From: Agriterribacter humi | Lineage (GTDB): Bacteria; Bacteroidota; Bacteroidia; Chitinophagales; Chitinophagaceae | Assembly (NCBI RefSeq): GCF_009192765.1 | Contig: NZ_VOHQ01000012.1 | Location: forward strand, 32,501-96,500 | Length of the DNA stretch: 64,000 nt | Direction: 5' to 3' | Part shown: positions 1 to 10,342 of the stretch, in pieces | Layout of the letters: the number at the start of each line of letters is the position of its first letter | Position numbering within the stretch: the first letter of the stretch is position 1 | The notes under the pieces: model-generated | Seen by the model: only the letters and a program-made list of their open reading frames with translations | What the model was told of the DNA's origin: nothing | Databases searched by the model: none | Made by a program: the position numbers and the translations under genes

Positions 1-3000
1 GCTTCCGTTTTACTTAAATCCTTTATCCTGATGTTGCGAAAAAATAGTACATCACCATGTCCCAAAAAACCAATATGCCCCGTTGTTCGTTTCAGACCGG
101 GATGATCGCGGTGATCTGCCGTGCCATTATTACTCGCTTCAGCAATATCACCCTCCACGATAACCGTGCCATTGAGTGTAATTTTGATCTTATTGCCCCT
201 GATCTCAATCTCTTCCTGGTTCCACTCCCCTACAGGTTTTAAAAAACCGCGTTTAGCAGGTATTACGCCGTAAACAGAACCGTGGTACTGGTAAGGCTTC
301 AGGTCTTTATAAATATCCGCATCATTGTCAAGAACCTGTATTTCCATCCCTTCATAAGCACCATCTCCGGTTAACGGAGCCCGGATTCCGATGCCATTAT
401 TAGCTCCGGGAGTAAGCTTAAATTCGAAGCGATAAATAAAATCACTATACTCATCTTTTGTATAAAGGTTACCATTGCCTCCCCGTTTGGGGTATACGGC
501 TATATTTCCATCTTCTATGATATAGGAGGTTTTATTGCCCACCCACTCGTGCAATGCCGTACCATCAAACAGTATTTTGTATCCTTCCTTTCTTTCCTCA
601 GGGGTAAGCGTATAGGGCTCAGGACGCGGGATATCACGAATATATATATCCCTGTACGCTACGTAGGTGCCGTGCGCCTGCAGTTCTATCTGCTCCCGGG
701 GGAAAATAGGAAGATTGCGATCCCAGTAATTCTCAAGCGGCACTTTATCCACTACCAATTGCCCGTTCAGGTAAACTGTAACCTGGTCGCCTACCATGGT
801 AATATGGAATGTATTCCAGTCGCCAATGGCATTATCAGCCAGCCTGGATGGTTTGCTCTCATTTTTCTGGTTATTGTACAATCCCCCTGAACCCACCTGC
901 GCTCCCACATCTACCCTCGAAGTATCCCAAATCTGAACCTGCGGTGTTCCCCGCAGGTATATGCCTGCATCACCATCTTTGGTTATCTTCCAGTCTACAT
1001 ACATTTCAAAATCGCCATATTTTTTTACCGTACACAAGTTTTCACCTTTGCCGGTAAAAACCAGCAAACCATCTTTTACAACCCAGCCTGTACGCATGAT
1101 TTCATCGGCCTTTTTCTGCTCATCTTCCAGGGTTTTAGCGTCCATTTTTGAACGTTTGATGGGATCGGCAACCAATCCCTTCCAGCCTGTAAGGTCTTTC
1201 CCGTTAAATAACGGAACATAGCCTTCGCCTTGCGGCATGGCCGCAAGATGTTTTTGAATGGCTTCCTTTAAATACTGACCTTCATTGCCGCTTCCCAGTA
1301 CCTGTATGGTCTTTTCCAGTAAACGCCTTACATTATCTCCATAAATGGATTTGTCGGCTAAAGCAATGTCCATTACTGCCAATCCGGCCTGCCGCTGCAA
1401 GGCAGGATCATCTAAAAAATTCCCGGCATATAATAATGCAGGAAATGTTTTGCATTTCCCCACCTGGTTCAAAATTTCCTTTTTTTGATCCGCACTGCCG
1501 GCAAAATCCATGGCGTTGCGCAACAGAATGAGTTTTTGGTCTCCTGTGTTTTCGGAAATGCTGATCTGTTTTATAAACCCATTTACTGCTTCGGGTGCAA
1601 CAGCCCCTTTACCTTCCTGTTCCAGTATCTGGTATAACTGCGTGGTAGCCAGCCCGCCTTTCCAGTTCGAAAGTGCAGCAATAACGGCTGCTTTGGTTTG
1701 GTCATTGCCGCCGGAAAAAGCATTCAGCACTGTGCTTAGTCCCTTTTTTCCGCCAATACCGGCCAATACATTATAAAAAAGTGATTTTTTTTCTGCCGGA
1801 GCCTTTTTTTCCTGGGCTACAATAATGCTGCCTGCCTGTTCCGGATTCTTCATATTGCTTAAAGCGGAAACCAGCAACTCCTGCATATCAGTAACATCGC
1901 CCGCAGTTTTTGCAGACAACAGCAACGATGATAATTGAGGAGCCTGAACCGGCGAAACCATCTTTTTTAAAGCCTCCCGTGCTGCTTTGCTCACTATGGT
2001 ATCGGAGCTGTTAACGAAAGGCATTACATCTTTTACTTTTCCCCGGGCAGCTCTTTCTCCCAGTATTTCTATTAACGCCGCTTTACCGGCTGGGGAGGCA
2101 GTTTCCAGTGCTTCACTTACGTCCGGAATCAGTTTATCGCCCTTTACAGATAACAGTGCCGTTTGTACTGCCGCTATTTCTGCCGCATTGCCGTTCTTCA
2201 ATACATTCAGCAAAGCCGGTAAAGTTTCCTGCCCGCCAATTTTTGCGGCAGCAGTAATAGCAGCCAGGCGAACATCTGCATCGCTGCTTTGCAATGATTG
2301 AAGGGCAAGAGGTAAAGCAGTAGACATCGCTTTATCGCCAAACATTTTAAGTATTCCCGCCTGGGCAGCATAATCAGCTTTATTGAAAGTTTTTATCCAT
2401 TGTGCGGAATTGATTTCATTAAGATAGGGACGGCCATATTTCAATGCAGCAGCCCGGTACTCCGCATTTTTATCTTTCATGGCTTTGGTTAACAGTTCCA
2501 CGCTGTTTTCACCCTGGATATCCGTTAGTAATTTTAAAGCTGCTGTGCGGGTATGTACCTGATCCGAAGCCTTTTTAAGTAATTTTTTTGCTGCTTTTTC
2601 GGCTTCCCCCGTATGCCCATTAGCCACTAATTGATTAAGATATAATAAATAAGAGGCTGTGGCATCTGTTACATCGTAGCTGTAACCGCTTTTAGCAGCA
2701 GAGGCATTCAGCAGTTTTAATGAAGAAGGATCGCCAATGCGGGCCAGGGTATATAAAGACACTTTGGCTAAGTTGGGATCATTGCTTTTAACCAGTGCCG
2801 AAACCGGTTGTACAGCAGCGGTGGACCGGGTATCGCCAAGCGCCTGAACAAGCGACAATTGTGCGTTACCTGTGGCATTGGACAATGCCTGCAACAAGGC
2901 ATTATTGGATGCTTCGGTATTAATGCTGGCTAAAGCCCTTGATGCCGCATCGGAAAGCCTTTCATCCTGCAGGTAAGCTTGCAGGTAAGCCACCGCATCA

Positions 3001-3392
3001 TCCTTACCCACATGTTCCATTTGTGTAATGATGAACAATTTCGCTTCCTTATCAGACAGTTTTTGAAGTGCCTCCCCATATGCCTTAATTGCCATCTGGC
3101 GCCAGTTTTCTTTACCCGGTTGACTGGCAGAAAATGAAAATCCATTAATGGCATAGTGCAGTTTGGTATGATCGCCCTGCGTATTTAAACGGCTAACCAA
3201 TTCTGTTAAACCGTCTTCTCCCAGTTTGGCTACTGCTTCTGCATTGGCATTTAATTGTATTGAATCTTCTGCAGGTATTTTTGCCAGCAGATCGGCTATT
3301 TTAGTAGTAACCGTACGGTTATCATCGGTTTGTGCAGCAGCCATCTGCACCATACTGAAGCAAAAAAGAAATGTGATTATTATTTGTCGCAT
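1..3392 (-). CDS. HEAT-repeat protein with two DUF1080 (3-keto-disaccharide hydrolase) domains, 3' end cut off by window edge
   Basis: An open frame of about 1130 codons runs from ATG (3392-3390) to the left edge without a stop. Residues 1-21 form a Sec signal peptide ending near AAAQ. Residues ~25-700 are helical HEAT-like repeats with many Ala/Leu-rich pairs. Two DUF1080 domains follow, starting near residue 718 (PLFNGKDLTGWKG) and near residue 935 (ILFDGTALHEW); each has the family's concanavalin-like strand pattern and a QIWD or QVLD segment. Family knowledge: DUF1080 proteins act on 3-keto-glycosides, while HEAT repeats usually bind proteins. The gene lies 127 bp downstream of a Gfo/Idh/MocA oxidoreductase that could make 3-keto sugars, so a shared periplasmic pathway is inferred. 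The frame was checked at both DUF1080 starts and is continuous with the ATG. Confidence 0.85.
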   Translation of the reverse strand, partial: MRQIIITFLFCFSMVQMAAAQTDDNRTVTTKIADLLAKIPAEDSIQLNANAEAVAKLGEDGLTELVSRLNTQGDHTKLHYAINGFSFSASQPGKENWRQMAIKAYGEALQKLSDKEAKLFIITQMEHVGKDDAVAYLQAYLQDERLSDAASRALASINTEASNNALLQALSNATGNAQLSLVQALGDTRSTAAVQPVSALVKSNDPNLAKVSLYTLARIGDPSSLKLLNASAAKSGYSYDVTDATASYLLYLNQLVANGHTGEAEKAAKKLLKKASDQVHTRTAALKLLTDIQGENSVELLTKAMKDKNAEYRAAALKYGRPYLNEINSAQWIKTFNKADYAAQAGILKMFGDKAMSTALPLALQSLQSSDADVRLAAITAAAKIGGQETLPALLNVLKNGNAAEIAAVQTALLSVKGDKLIPDVSEALETASPAGKAALIEILGERAARGKVKDVMPFVNSSDTIVSKAAREALKKMVSPVQAPQLSSLLLSAKTAGDVTDMQELLVSALSNMKNPEQAGSIIVAQEKKAPAEKKSLFYNVLAGIGGKKGLSTVLNAFSGGNDQTKAAVIAALSNWKGGLATTQLYQILEQEGKGAVAPEAVNGFIKQISISENTGDQKLILLRNAMDFAGSADQKKEILNQVGKCKTFPALLYAGNFLDDPALQRQAGLAVMDIALADKSIYGDNVRRLLEKTIQVLGSGNEGQYLKEAIQKHLAAMPQGEGYVPLFNGKDLTGWKGLVADPIKRSKMDAKTLEDEQKKADEIMRTGWVVKDGLLVFTGKGENLCTVKKYGDFEMYVDWKITKDGDAGIYLRGTPQVQIWDTSRVDVGAQVGSGGLYNNQKNESKPSRLADNAIGDWNTFHITMVGDQVTVYLNGQLVVDKVPLENYWDRNLPIFPREQIELQAHGTYVAYRDIYIRDIPRPEPYTLTPEERKEGYKILFDGTALHEWVGNKTSYIIEDGNIAVYPKRGGNGNLYTKDEYSDFIYRFEFKLTPGANNGIGIRAPLTGDGAYEGMEIQVLDNDADIYKDLKPYQYHGSVYGVIPAKRGFLKPVGEWNQEEIEIRGNKIKITLNGTVIVEGDIAEASNNGTADHRDHPGLKRTTGHIGFLGHGDVLFFRNIRIKDLSKTE

Positions 3393-3519
3393 GTAAATGA
3401 AAATTGTCTTGTTTAATATTTTAATACCTGCTTCTGCAATTCCGGTACGTTTTGAAAACTTCGCGAAATAGCTTTCAACTTTTTAGCGCAGTAATACTTT
3501 ACGTGTAGTACTCCGCATT

Positions 3520-4797
3520 TTACATAAACCAGGGTTCACGTAAAGGTGGATTGAGCAGGCGGTTCGCTCCTTCGTCATTAATAAATTCCTGCTTTACCGG
3601 ATCATATTTTAACGAACGACCTAACTGGAGGGCAATTTTACCCAAATTCACTATTGTAGCCGAACGATGGCCATTGGATTCATTCAATGCGAATTTTTTT
3701 CTATTCTTCACGGCATCCACAAAATCGGTTACCTGCGGCAAAGGATCGGGGAATGCGGCCAGCTTTCTTTCCAGTTCGGGAATATCTGAGCGGAAGCCCG
3801 GGTATAACTTTCCTTTGGGACCTTCAATATAGGCTGCATTTTCCTCCGTGCCGGCCCCGTCTAAGATAATCTGGCATCCGTCTTCGTAGGTATAACTAAT
3901 TTTGCGCCAGGTGCCCACTGCATCATCGTGCTGCTGCGGAGCATCCACCTCTATCTGCACCGGGCTTGTATCGTCTTTACCCAGAAAATACTGAACAGGA
4001 TCTATATAGTGCTGCCCCATATCGCCCAGTCCGCCTCCATCATAATCCCAGTAACCGCGAAAAGTAGTGTGTACGCGATGCGGATTATAAGGTTTATAAG
4101 GAGCTGGTCCGAGCCACCTGTCATAATCCAGTTCTTTTGGTATGGGTTCCGGCTCCAGGTGCGTTTTGCCTACCCAGTAAAATTTCCAGTCGAAGCCGGT
4201 ATGCCTGCTTACCGTAACTTTTAAGGGCCAACCCAGCAACCCGCTTTCTACTAATTTTTTAATGGGTTTTACTGTAGTGCCCATTCCATAAAAATTATCT
4301 GAAAAGCGGAACCAGGTATTCAAACGAAATATTCGACCATGCTGCTGCACTGCTTCCACCAGGCGTTTGCCTTCTCCAATGGTGCGCGTCATGGGTTTTT
4401 CACACCAAATGTCTTTACCGGCGCGTGCCGCATCGGCGGCAATAATACCGTGCCAGTGGGGAGGGGTAGCAATATGCACAATGTCTACTTCAGGCAGTGT
4501 AATCAGTTCCCGGTAATCCCTGAAGGTTTTTACACCCTTTCCACCGCCCAGCGCATCTAAGGCCAGTTGAATATGCCGTGTATCTACATCGCAAACAGCT
4601 ACTGTTTTTGTACCTGCATATGCAAAATGCCCACGGCCCATGCCCCCTACACCTATTACAGCTTTTGTAAGTGTATCGCTCGGCGCCAGGTAACCGGTGC
4701 CGCCTAAAACATGCCTGGGAACAATGGTAAATGCCGCTAAGGCGCCTATTGAATTTTTCAGAAACAGGCGCCTCGAATTTTTTTGTTTTGACTTCAT
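3520..4797 (-). CDS. Tat-exported Gfo/Idh/MocA family NAD(P)-dependent oxidoreductase
   Basis: This 425-residue protein begins with a Tat-like leader (SRRLFLKNSIGALAAF). A Rossmann fold follows with VIGVGGMGRGHFA near residue 50, and the family motif WCEKPMT lies in the first third. The C-terminal half is the usual GFO/IDH/MocA alpha/beta domain with GGGLGDMGQHYIDP. The start is ATG 4797; the frame can be extended to 4866, but that would bury the Tat signal. Such enzymes oxidise or reduce sugar ring hydroxyls with tightly held NAD(P). The DUF1080 neighbour downstream suggests 3-keto-glycoside formation, which is inference. It lies 206 bp downstream of the FG-GAP lipoprotein gene and on the same strand. 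Confidence 0.88.
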   Translation of the reverse strand: MKSKQKNSRRLFLKNSIGALAAFTIVPRHVLGGTGYLAPSDTLTKAVIGVGGMGRGHFAYAGTKTVAVCDVDTRHIQLALDALGGGKGVKTFRDYRELITLPEVDIVHIATPPHWHGIIAADAARAGKDIWCEKPMTRTIGEGKRLVEAVQQHGRIFRLNTWFRFSDNFYGMGTTVKPIKKLVESGLLGWPLKVTVSRHTGFDWKFYWVGKTHLEPEPIPKELDYDRWLGPAPYKPYNPHRVHTTFRGYWDYDGGGLGDMGQHYIDPVQYFLGKDDTSPVQIEVDAPQQHDDAVGTWRKISYTYEDGCQIILDGAGTEENAAYIEGPKGKLYPGFRSDIPELERKLAAFPDPLPQVTDFVDAVKNRKKFALNESNGHRSATIVNLGKIALQLGRSLKYDPVKQEFINDEGANRLLNPPLREPWFM

Positions 4798-5003
4798 ATT
4801 GATGATGAAAAATTTTACTGAGGAAAGTTCTAAAGTACTAATTATTATATTAAAACAGGTGCACAAACGTTTGCTTAAATATAAGACAGGGGGAGTTATG
4901 ACATTCAGATAGCATTTCCGGTAATTCTAAAAAAATTTATAGCCTGCGGAATACACAAGGCTACATCAGGCTTTTATACTCCTGCTTTATAGCTAACTCA
5001 CGA

Positions 5004-8000
5004 CTACTTTTCACTTTCCAGTTTATATGCTTTTATTTCACTTTGGTTCATACCGAACAACCAGTTACCATTGACCTGCAGCACACTTCTTACATCGCCC
5101 CATAACCGAAAACCGGATTTCCATTGCGGTACATATTCAAAATTTCCACTGCCATCACCTTTCAGCAGTACACCATAATTAGCATCATACTTACCAAAGC
5201 GCAAACGGGCCTGGTTAATGTTGCCACATAAAAGCAAATCCTGCTTTCCATCCTTATCATAATCCAAAGCATTAATAGTAAATACCGGTGATGCCTGTGC
5301 AGGCAAAGGCAGTGGTTTGCCATGAAACCTATTATCACTTCCCATTTCAAAGTAGGTTGTGCTCAGGCAATCGGCTTTTAAATGCCCGGCGTCTTCCAGG
5401 TCGCTGCTGCTGAAAATATCATGCAGGGTTTGATCGGCGAAATCTTTATAACTGGTATACCTTGTTCGCATAGTACTCATCTGATCCAGCAATTCGTCTC
5501 TTGTAATATAAGGATAGCTTTTGTTCTGTATATAAAAACATAGTATGGGATCAACAGATCCGTTATCGTCAAAATCCTTAAAATACATTTCTGCAGGTTC
5601 TTTTTCGCTTACCCTGCACTGTGTATTCAATCCAAGATTACCTGCTATAAGGTCAGGTTTGCCGTCGCCATTCATGTCCTGTACCAATAGCTTGTTCCAC
5701 CAACCATAGCAGGGCTTTTCAAAATATGTACTGGTTTTATCTTCCAGCTTACCATTGTTATTCACGAATACCATTACCGGCATCCATTCTCCCATAATAA
5801 CCAGGTCGGGTTTAGTATCGTCATTCATGTCTAACCATGCAGCATCTGTTATCATACCTGCGTATTGTAATGCAGGCGCGATGTTTTTTGTTTGATCGCT
5901 GAAACGGCCTTTGCCGTCATTTATAAGTATATAACTCTGTGGTGTTTCGGGGTAACGGCCGGGAATGACCCGGCTTCCTACAAAGGCATCCGGATGGCCA
6001 TCGCCATTGATATCGCTTATTCGCACGCAACTTTTACTGAAATGCATGGCTGGTAAAGCATCTTCTGATTTTTTGAAATTTCCTTTACCATTATTCAGGT
6101 ATAGCCTGTCCTGCAGCCGTGTATCGCCCGGAGCAAAGCTGTGATATCCCCCGCTGGCAACATAAAGATCAGTGAATCCGTCGCCATTGGCATCAAAAAA
6201 AACAGCATCGGCGTCTTCACTCATTTTGTCCGCTTCAAAAGCAGGTTGCGGCTGCATAACAAATTGCCCGCCTCTTTGTTGCATATATAATACACCCGCC
6301 TGTCCCGAAGTACCCCCGGCAAATATATCTTCCAGTCCGTCGCCATTTACATCTGCTTTATTTAAACAGGGGCCAAAAAATGACATTGGATTTATCATCA
6401 GGGGTTGCCGTTTAAAGTCGTTTATGTTGCTTTGGGCATGTGCAAATGCAAGGGGCGATTTAATTTCTTTAAATAACGGATCGTCTTTTATTTGAATGCG
6501 ATAAGATGATGCAGCATCTTTTTCATTGAATGTGATCTGCTGATCCGCTTTTATACCATGCACTATTTGTTCCCTGCCGCTTAACCATACCACCCTGATA
6601 GAATCTATATTACTATCATTGCCCAATCCGAAATGCACTACAGCCGTTACAGACGACTGGTAGCCTCTTGCCGGCATTTGCTCCGCATATTGTATTTTCC
6701 CTTTATTGTATACGGTAATTTTTGCGCCAAGCCCCTGCGTATTTTGAGCTGCCCCTTCTAATTTAACCTGCAGAAAATGATGCGCATTTTTTTCTGCAGA
6801 CAGGTTATGATACACAAATGCGGGTTTATTGATGTTATTGATAATTAAATCCAGCGCCCCATCATTATCTAAATCCGCATATACCCCACCGTTACTATTA
6901 GAGGGAATATCAAAACCCCATTCGGCACTTACATTGCTGAAGGTAAGATCGCCGTTGTTACGGAACATGTAATTAACAACATCGGACGATGGAATTTGAT
7001 GCACCAGGTCCAGCACGTTCTGTCGTTTGATATCGCCGCTGTTGTGCTGCACGTAATCGTTCATGTATTTTATAAAATCCATATCGGTATAGTCCCTTGT
7101 ATAGCCATTCGTTACATACATATCCTTCCATCCGTCGTTATCAAAATCGGCAACGAGCGGCGCCCAGCTCCAGTCTGTATTTGAAATGCCCGACAACTGC
7201 CCTGTTTCACTGAATGTGCCATTGCCATTATTTACCTGGAGCATATTGCGCATATACTGATAATAAAAGCCGCTGCGCAGCATGAGGTCGAATTTTTCAT
7301 AATTATCAGGGGCTACCAGTATTTTTTGCCTGCGGTTATCTTCGGGCAACATATCCAATGTTATAATATCAGGATAAGCATCATTATTAATATCGCTCAC
7401 GTCATTGCCCATACCAAAATGGGTTGTATGACCCAGTGCAGTTTGCTTTATATCGGTAAAACTGCCGTTCTTGTTATTAATATACAGATAATCGGGAACG
7501 CTATAGTCGTTGCAGATATAAATATCCTGCCAGCCATCGCCATTGATATCGGCAATGCCCGCACCCAGTCCGTAGGTTAAAGCAGAATTGCTTATTTTCG
7601 ATGCTGCTGTTACATTCCTAAATACATTTTTATCATTTTTGAATAATTTTATGCCTATTTCAGGGTCTGTTTGTTTCAGAATGCCGGCTGTACTTGCCTC
7701 ATCCAAAACCGGCAGGGAACTGGGATTATGATTAAGCAGCAGCATATCCAGGTCGCCATCCTTATCATAATCAAAAAAATATCCCTGGGTGCTGAACGAA
7801 GAATCGGCTAATCCATACTGTGCAGCCTGATCAGCAAAAACCGGGATGCCGTCTTTATCTTTCCCCTGGTTGATGAATAGTTGGTTTAATCGTTTTGCCG
7901 CAGGCAATCTTCCCGAGTAACAGGCATATATATCTGTTAATCCGTCGCCATTTACATCGGCCATGGTTACGCCTGTTTTCCATGGACCGGCTCTGCCACC

Positions 8001-8354
8001 CACACCTGCTTTTACAGTAATATCTTCAAATTGCATATTACCCTTGTTGAGGTATAATTTATTTTCAACCGTGTTGCCGGAAAAATAAAGATCCTGCAAA
8101 CCGTCTCCATTTACGTCGCCTGCTGCTACCCCTCCACCATTGTATATATATTCATACATCAACACATTGAGATTGAGGTTTTCTTCAAGGATGTTACTAA
8201 AATGGATATTGGTTTGGTTGGGTGATAACAGCGCAAATAAAGGGTCCGCTTTTTTATTGTCATCTTTTTTTCTGTTGGCAGGTGATGAGCAACTAAATAA
8301 ACAAGATGCAACAATAAAATATGTTATTGTGGGCAGTATTTTAAATCGCAGCAC
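5004..8354 (-). CDS. FG-GAP/VCBS-repeat lipoprotein with ASPIC/UnbV domain (CRTAC1-like)
   Basis: This 1116-residue protein starts with a lipoprotein signal whose lipobox is LFSC (Cys ~22). At least a dozen FG-GAP/VCBS blades follow, each carrying a calcium-type loop DxNxDGxxD such as DVNGDGLQDLYF and DINGDGWQDIYI. An ASPIC/UnbV domain sits near residues 530-620 (GLGAKITVYNKG, then VVWLSGREQ), and a second propeller set fills the C-terminal half. In Bacteroidota these large surface proteins are frequently found beside SusC/SusD genes. Their biochemical role is poorly known; carbohydrate or matrix binding is a guess. It is 100 bp downstream of susD but separated from it by a terminator-like hairpin, so it may have its own promoter. 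Confidence 0.88.
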   Translation of the reverse strand: MLRFKILPTITYFIVASCLFSCSSPANRKKDDNKKADPLFALLSPNQTNIHFSNILEENLNLNVLMYEYIYNGGGVAAGDVNGDGLQDLYFSGNTVENKLYLNKGNMQFEDITVKAGVGGRAGPWKTGVTMADVNGDGLTDIYACYSGRLPAAKRLNQLFINQGKDKDGIPVFADQAAQYGLADSSFSTQGYFFDYDKDGDLDMLLLNHNPSSLPVLDEASTAGILKQTDPEIGIKLFKNDKNVFRNVTAASKISNSALTYGLGAGIADINGDGWQDIYICNDYSVPDYLYINNKNGSFTDIKQTALGHTTHFGMGNDVSDINNDAYPDIITLDMLPEDNRRQKILVAPDNYEKFDLMLRSGFYYQYMRNMLQVNNGNGTFSETGQLSGISNTDWSWAPLVADFDNDGWKDMYVTNGYTRDYTDMDFIKYMNDYVQHNSGDIKRQNVLDLVHQIPSSDVVNYMFRNNGDLTFSNVSAEWGFDIPSNSNGGVYADLDNDGALDLIINNINKPAFVYHNLSAEKNAHHFLQVKLEGAAQNTQGLGAKITVYNKGKIQYAEQMPARGYQSSVTAVVHFGLGNDSNIDSIRVVWLSGREQIVHGIKADQQITFNEKDAASSYRIQIKDDPLFKEIKSPLAFAHAQSNINDFKRQPLMINPMSFFGPCLNKADVNGDGLEDIFAGGTSGQAGVLYMQQRGGQFVMQPQPAFEADKMSEDADAVFFDANGDGFTDLYVASGGYHSFAPGDTRLQDRLYLNNGKGNFKKSEDALPAMHFSKSCVRISDINGDGHPDAFVGSRVIPGRYPETPQSYILINDGKGRFSDQTKNIAPALQYAGMITDAAWLDMNDDTKPDLVIMGEWMPVMVFVNNNGKLEDKTSTYFEKPCYGWWNKLLVQDMNGDGKPDLIAGNLGLNTQCRVSEKEPAEMYFKDFDDNGSVDPILCFYIQNKSYPYITRDELLDQMSTMRTRYTSYKDFADQTLHDIFSSSDLEDAGHLKADCLSTTYFEMGSDNRFHGKPLPLPAQASPVFTINALDYDKDGKQDLLLCGNINQARLRFGKYDANYGVLLKGDGSGNFEYVPQWKSGFRLWGDVRSVLQVNGNWLFGMNQSEIKAYKLESEK

Positions 8355-8385
8355 AGTGCAAAAATTTGAATGAGGGATATGCTTT

Positions 8386-8421
8386 AAAAAATCTATGCCG
8401 GCTTAAGGCCAGCATAGATTT
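8386..8421 (-). terminator. intrinsic terminator after susD
   Basis: The 10-bp arms at 8389-8398 and 8412-8421 (AAATCTATGC / GCATAGATTT) form a hairpin. Read on the minus strand it is followed by a run of T (A on the plus strand, 8386-8391). It lies 34 bp past the susD stop and would end the susCD transcript before the FG-GAP gene. Confidence 0.6.
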
Positions 8422-8454
8422 AAAGGTAAGCAATATCAAAATTTAAATAAACAA

Positions 8455-10332
8455 TTAATCGTAGCCGGGGTTTTGAACCAACTTGCCGTTTTTATTGATC
8501 TCATCAAGGTTAATTGGTCTGAAGTACATCTTATCCACCCAGGTACGGTCCTCATGGTTCTGATCCACAACGGATGTGTAAGTGTAATCATAAATGGTTT
8601 CATCATGTTTGTAGGTGCCATTTAATTCTTTCCCCGGTTTAAATTTACCCAATACGCTGATAAATGTAATTTTACGACCAAGTGTAGTTGGCGCAATCAG
8701 CCAGCGACGGGCATCGTGATAACGCTGCTCTTCAAAGGACATTTCTATTCTTCTTTCATTCCTGTAACGGTCTCTCAAAGCAGCACCCGATTCTGTAACA
8801 GCAGGCATTCCCGCCCTGAACCGGATTTTATTTAACCAGTCTCTTGCTTCAGGGTCTTCTCCCAATTCAATACAAGCTTCAATATAATTAAATACAGCTT
8901 CCGTATAACGGAAAAAAGGCCATGGAAGGTATTGTCTGGTATTATTATCCACTATTCCAGGATCAGGATCAATAAATTTCCTTACATAATAGCCAGTGCG
9001 ACTTCCATTCCAGTCTTCTATGGTACTGCTACGGGTATCCAATCCATTAAAGTTAACAAGTGTACCTCCAATTTTCAGGTCGTACTGACCTGTCTGAATC
9101 TGATTTGCCGGATCAACATTGCCCGATATAAGATCACGTGGTTTCCAGGAAGCGCCGTCATACAGAATACTGGAATATAACCTGGGATCCCTGTTCACGT
9201 ATGGATGCGCTTTATGCACAGGATTGCTCCATGAAAATTTTGAGCCATCCATCATCTCATAATCATCAACTAATAAACCAATAGGTGTATTGCCCGCCCA
9301 GTTATGATAACCATTAGGTCCATTGTATAGCCCCTGATAGCTTCCGCCTTCATCTTTTTCAGGTACAAAATACCTTCCAAAGATTATTTCACTGGCTGCT
9401 GACGCGTCTACCCCGGGAGCTTTGCTACCACCGCCCATTGCAATAGACATGTAGTTGTTTTTACCTTCTTCGGCAGAAACGGGAGCATTGAGGTTTAGCT
9501 TATATCCTGAACCCGCTGCATCCATAACTGCTTTAGCGGCATCTTTAGCGGCCTGCCAACGGGTATTCCTGTCGCCACTGGTATAACCTAATACTTCAGG
9601 AGTGGAAAAGTTTGCAAGTAATGTTGTTTTTGCCTGTAACGTAGGAACATCATGCATATCACTTGCCGCATACAATAAAATTCTTGATTTTAAAGCCAGG
9701 GCCGCGTTAGCTGTAGCTCTTCCTTTCGCTATGCTAACGCCATCCAGTAAAGCTACCGCGGAATCGCATTCCTTAACAATAAAGTTCACGCAATCTTCAA
9801 AACTGCTCCTGGCGATTGTATAATCTTCGTCCAGCCCATAAGCCTTGTCTACTAATGGAACGCCGCCATAATACCTCACCAACTGTTGGTAATAATAACC
9901 TCTTAAAAAATGCGCTTCACCAGACAGCCTGTCTTTCAGGGCCTGGTTATCAAACGTAGCGGTTCTTATATTTTCCAGCGCCACATTGCACGATCGTATT
10001 CTGCTATACATGGTTGCCCAATTGTAGGTGCCGCTTACCCAACCGGTATTGGAAGGACTTAAACTTCCCTCATTAACCGTGTTAATGCTTCTCCCCGTAT
10101 GGGTAAATACGGCTTCATCGGTGAGGGAGGCGAGCATTTGCTCATTAAATCCGCCCGTTTCCAATCCATTGTAAATTTCTGTTACAAACGCCTCGGTAAG
10201 CGCGCCGTCTTTCCATACATCCTCAGAAGAAACCTCACCCAGGGGCTTAGTGTTTAAAAAGTCTTTATTACACGCAAAAAGTACAAGTGTAATAATAAAT
10301 AGGAGTGATATATTATTCAGTCTTCGTGTCAT
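8455..10332 (-). CDS. susD: SusD/RagB family surface glycan-binding lipoprotein
   Basis: This 625-residue protein has a lipoprotein signal with lipobox LFAC (Cys ~21), followed by the SusD-typical NKDFLNTKPLGEVSSEDVW. The N-terminal TPR-like helices contain RGYYYQQLVRYYGGVPLV, and the C-terminal SusD/RagB part contains the usual NEASY-type substitute LNKIRFRAGMP and RNERRIEMSFEEQRYHDARRW. SusD proteins cap a SusC barrel and deliver oligosaccharide or other large ligands for TonB-driven import. It begins 10 bp after the SusC stop, so the two are one transcription unit. The ligand cannot be read from sequence. Confidence 0.95.
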   Translation of the reverse strand: MTRRLNNISLLFIITLVLFACNKDFLNTKPLGEVSSEDVWKDGALTEAFVTEIYNGLETGGFNEQMLASLTDEAVFTHTGRSINTVNEGSLSPSNTGWVSGTYNWATMYSRIRSCNVALENIRTATFDNQALKDRLSGEAHFLRGYYYQQLVRYYGGVPLVDKAYGLDEDYTIARSSFEDCVNFIVKECDSAVALLDGVSIAKGRATANAALALKSRILLYAASDMHDVPTLQAKTTLLANFSTPEVLGYTSGDRNTRWQAAKDAAKAVMDAAGSGYKLNLNAPVSAEEGKNNYMSIAMGGGSKAPGVDASAASEIIFGRYFVPEKDEGGSYQGLYNGPNGYHNWAGNTPIGLLVDDYEMMDGSKFSWSNPVHKAHPYVNRDPRLYSSILYDGASWKPRDLISGNVDPANQIQTGQYDLKIGGTLVNFNGLDTRSSTIEDWNGSRTGYYVRKFIDPDPGIVDNNTRQYLPWPFFRYTEAVFNYIEACIELGEDPEARDWLNKIRFRAGMPAVTESGAALRDRYRNERRIEMSFEEQRYHDARRWLIAPTTLGRKITFISVLGKFKPGKELNGTYKHDETIYDYTYTSVVDQNHEDRTWVDKMYFRPINLDEINKNGKLVQNPGYD

Positions 10333-10342
10333 AGTTAATCAT

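Noticed and set aside
4798-4866. N-terminal extension of the Gfo/Idh/MocA oxidoreductase
   Set aside because: It would place 23 unrelated residues before the Tat leader; ATG 4797 is the better start.
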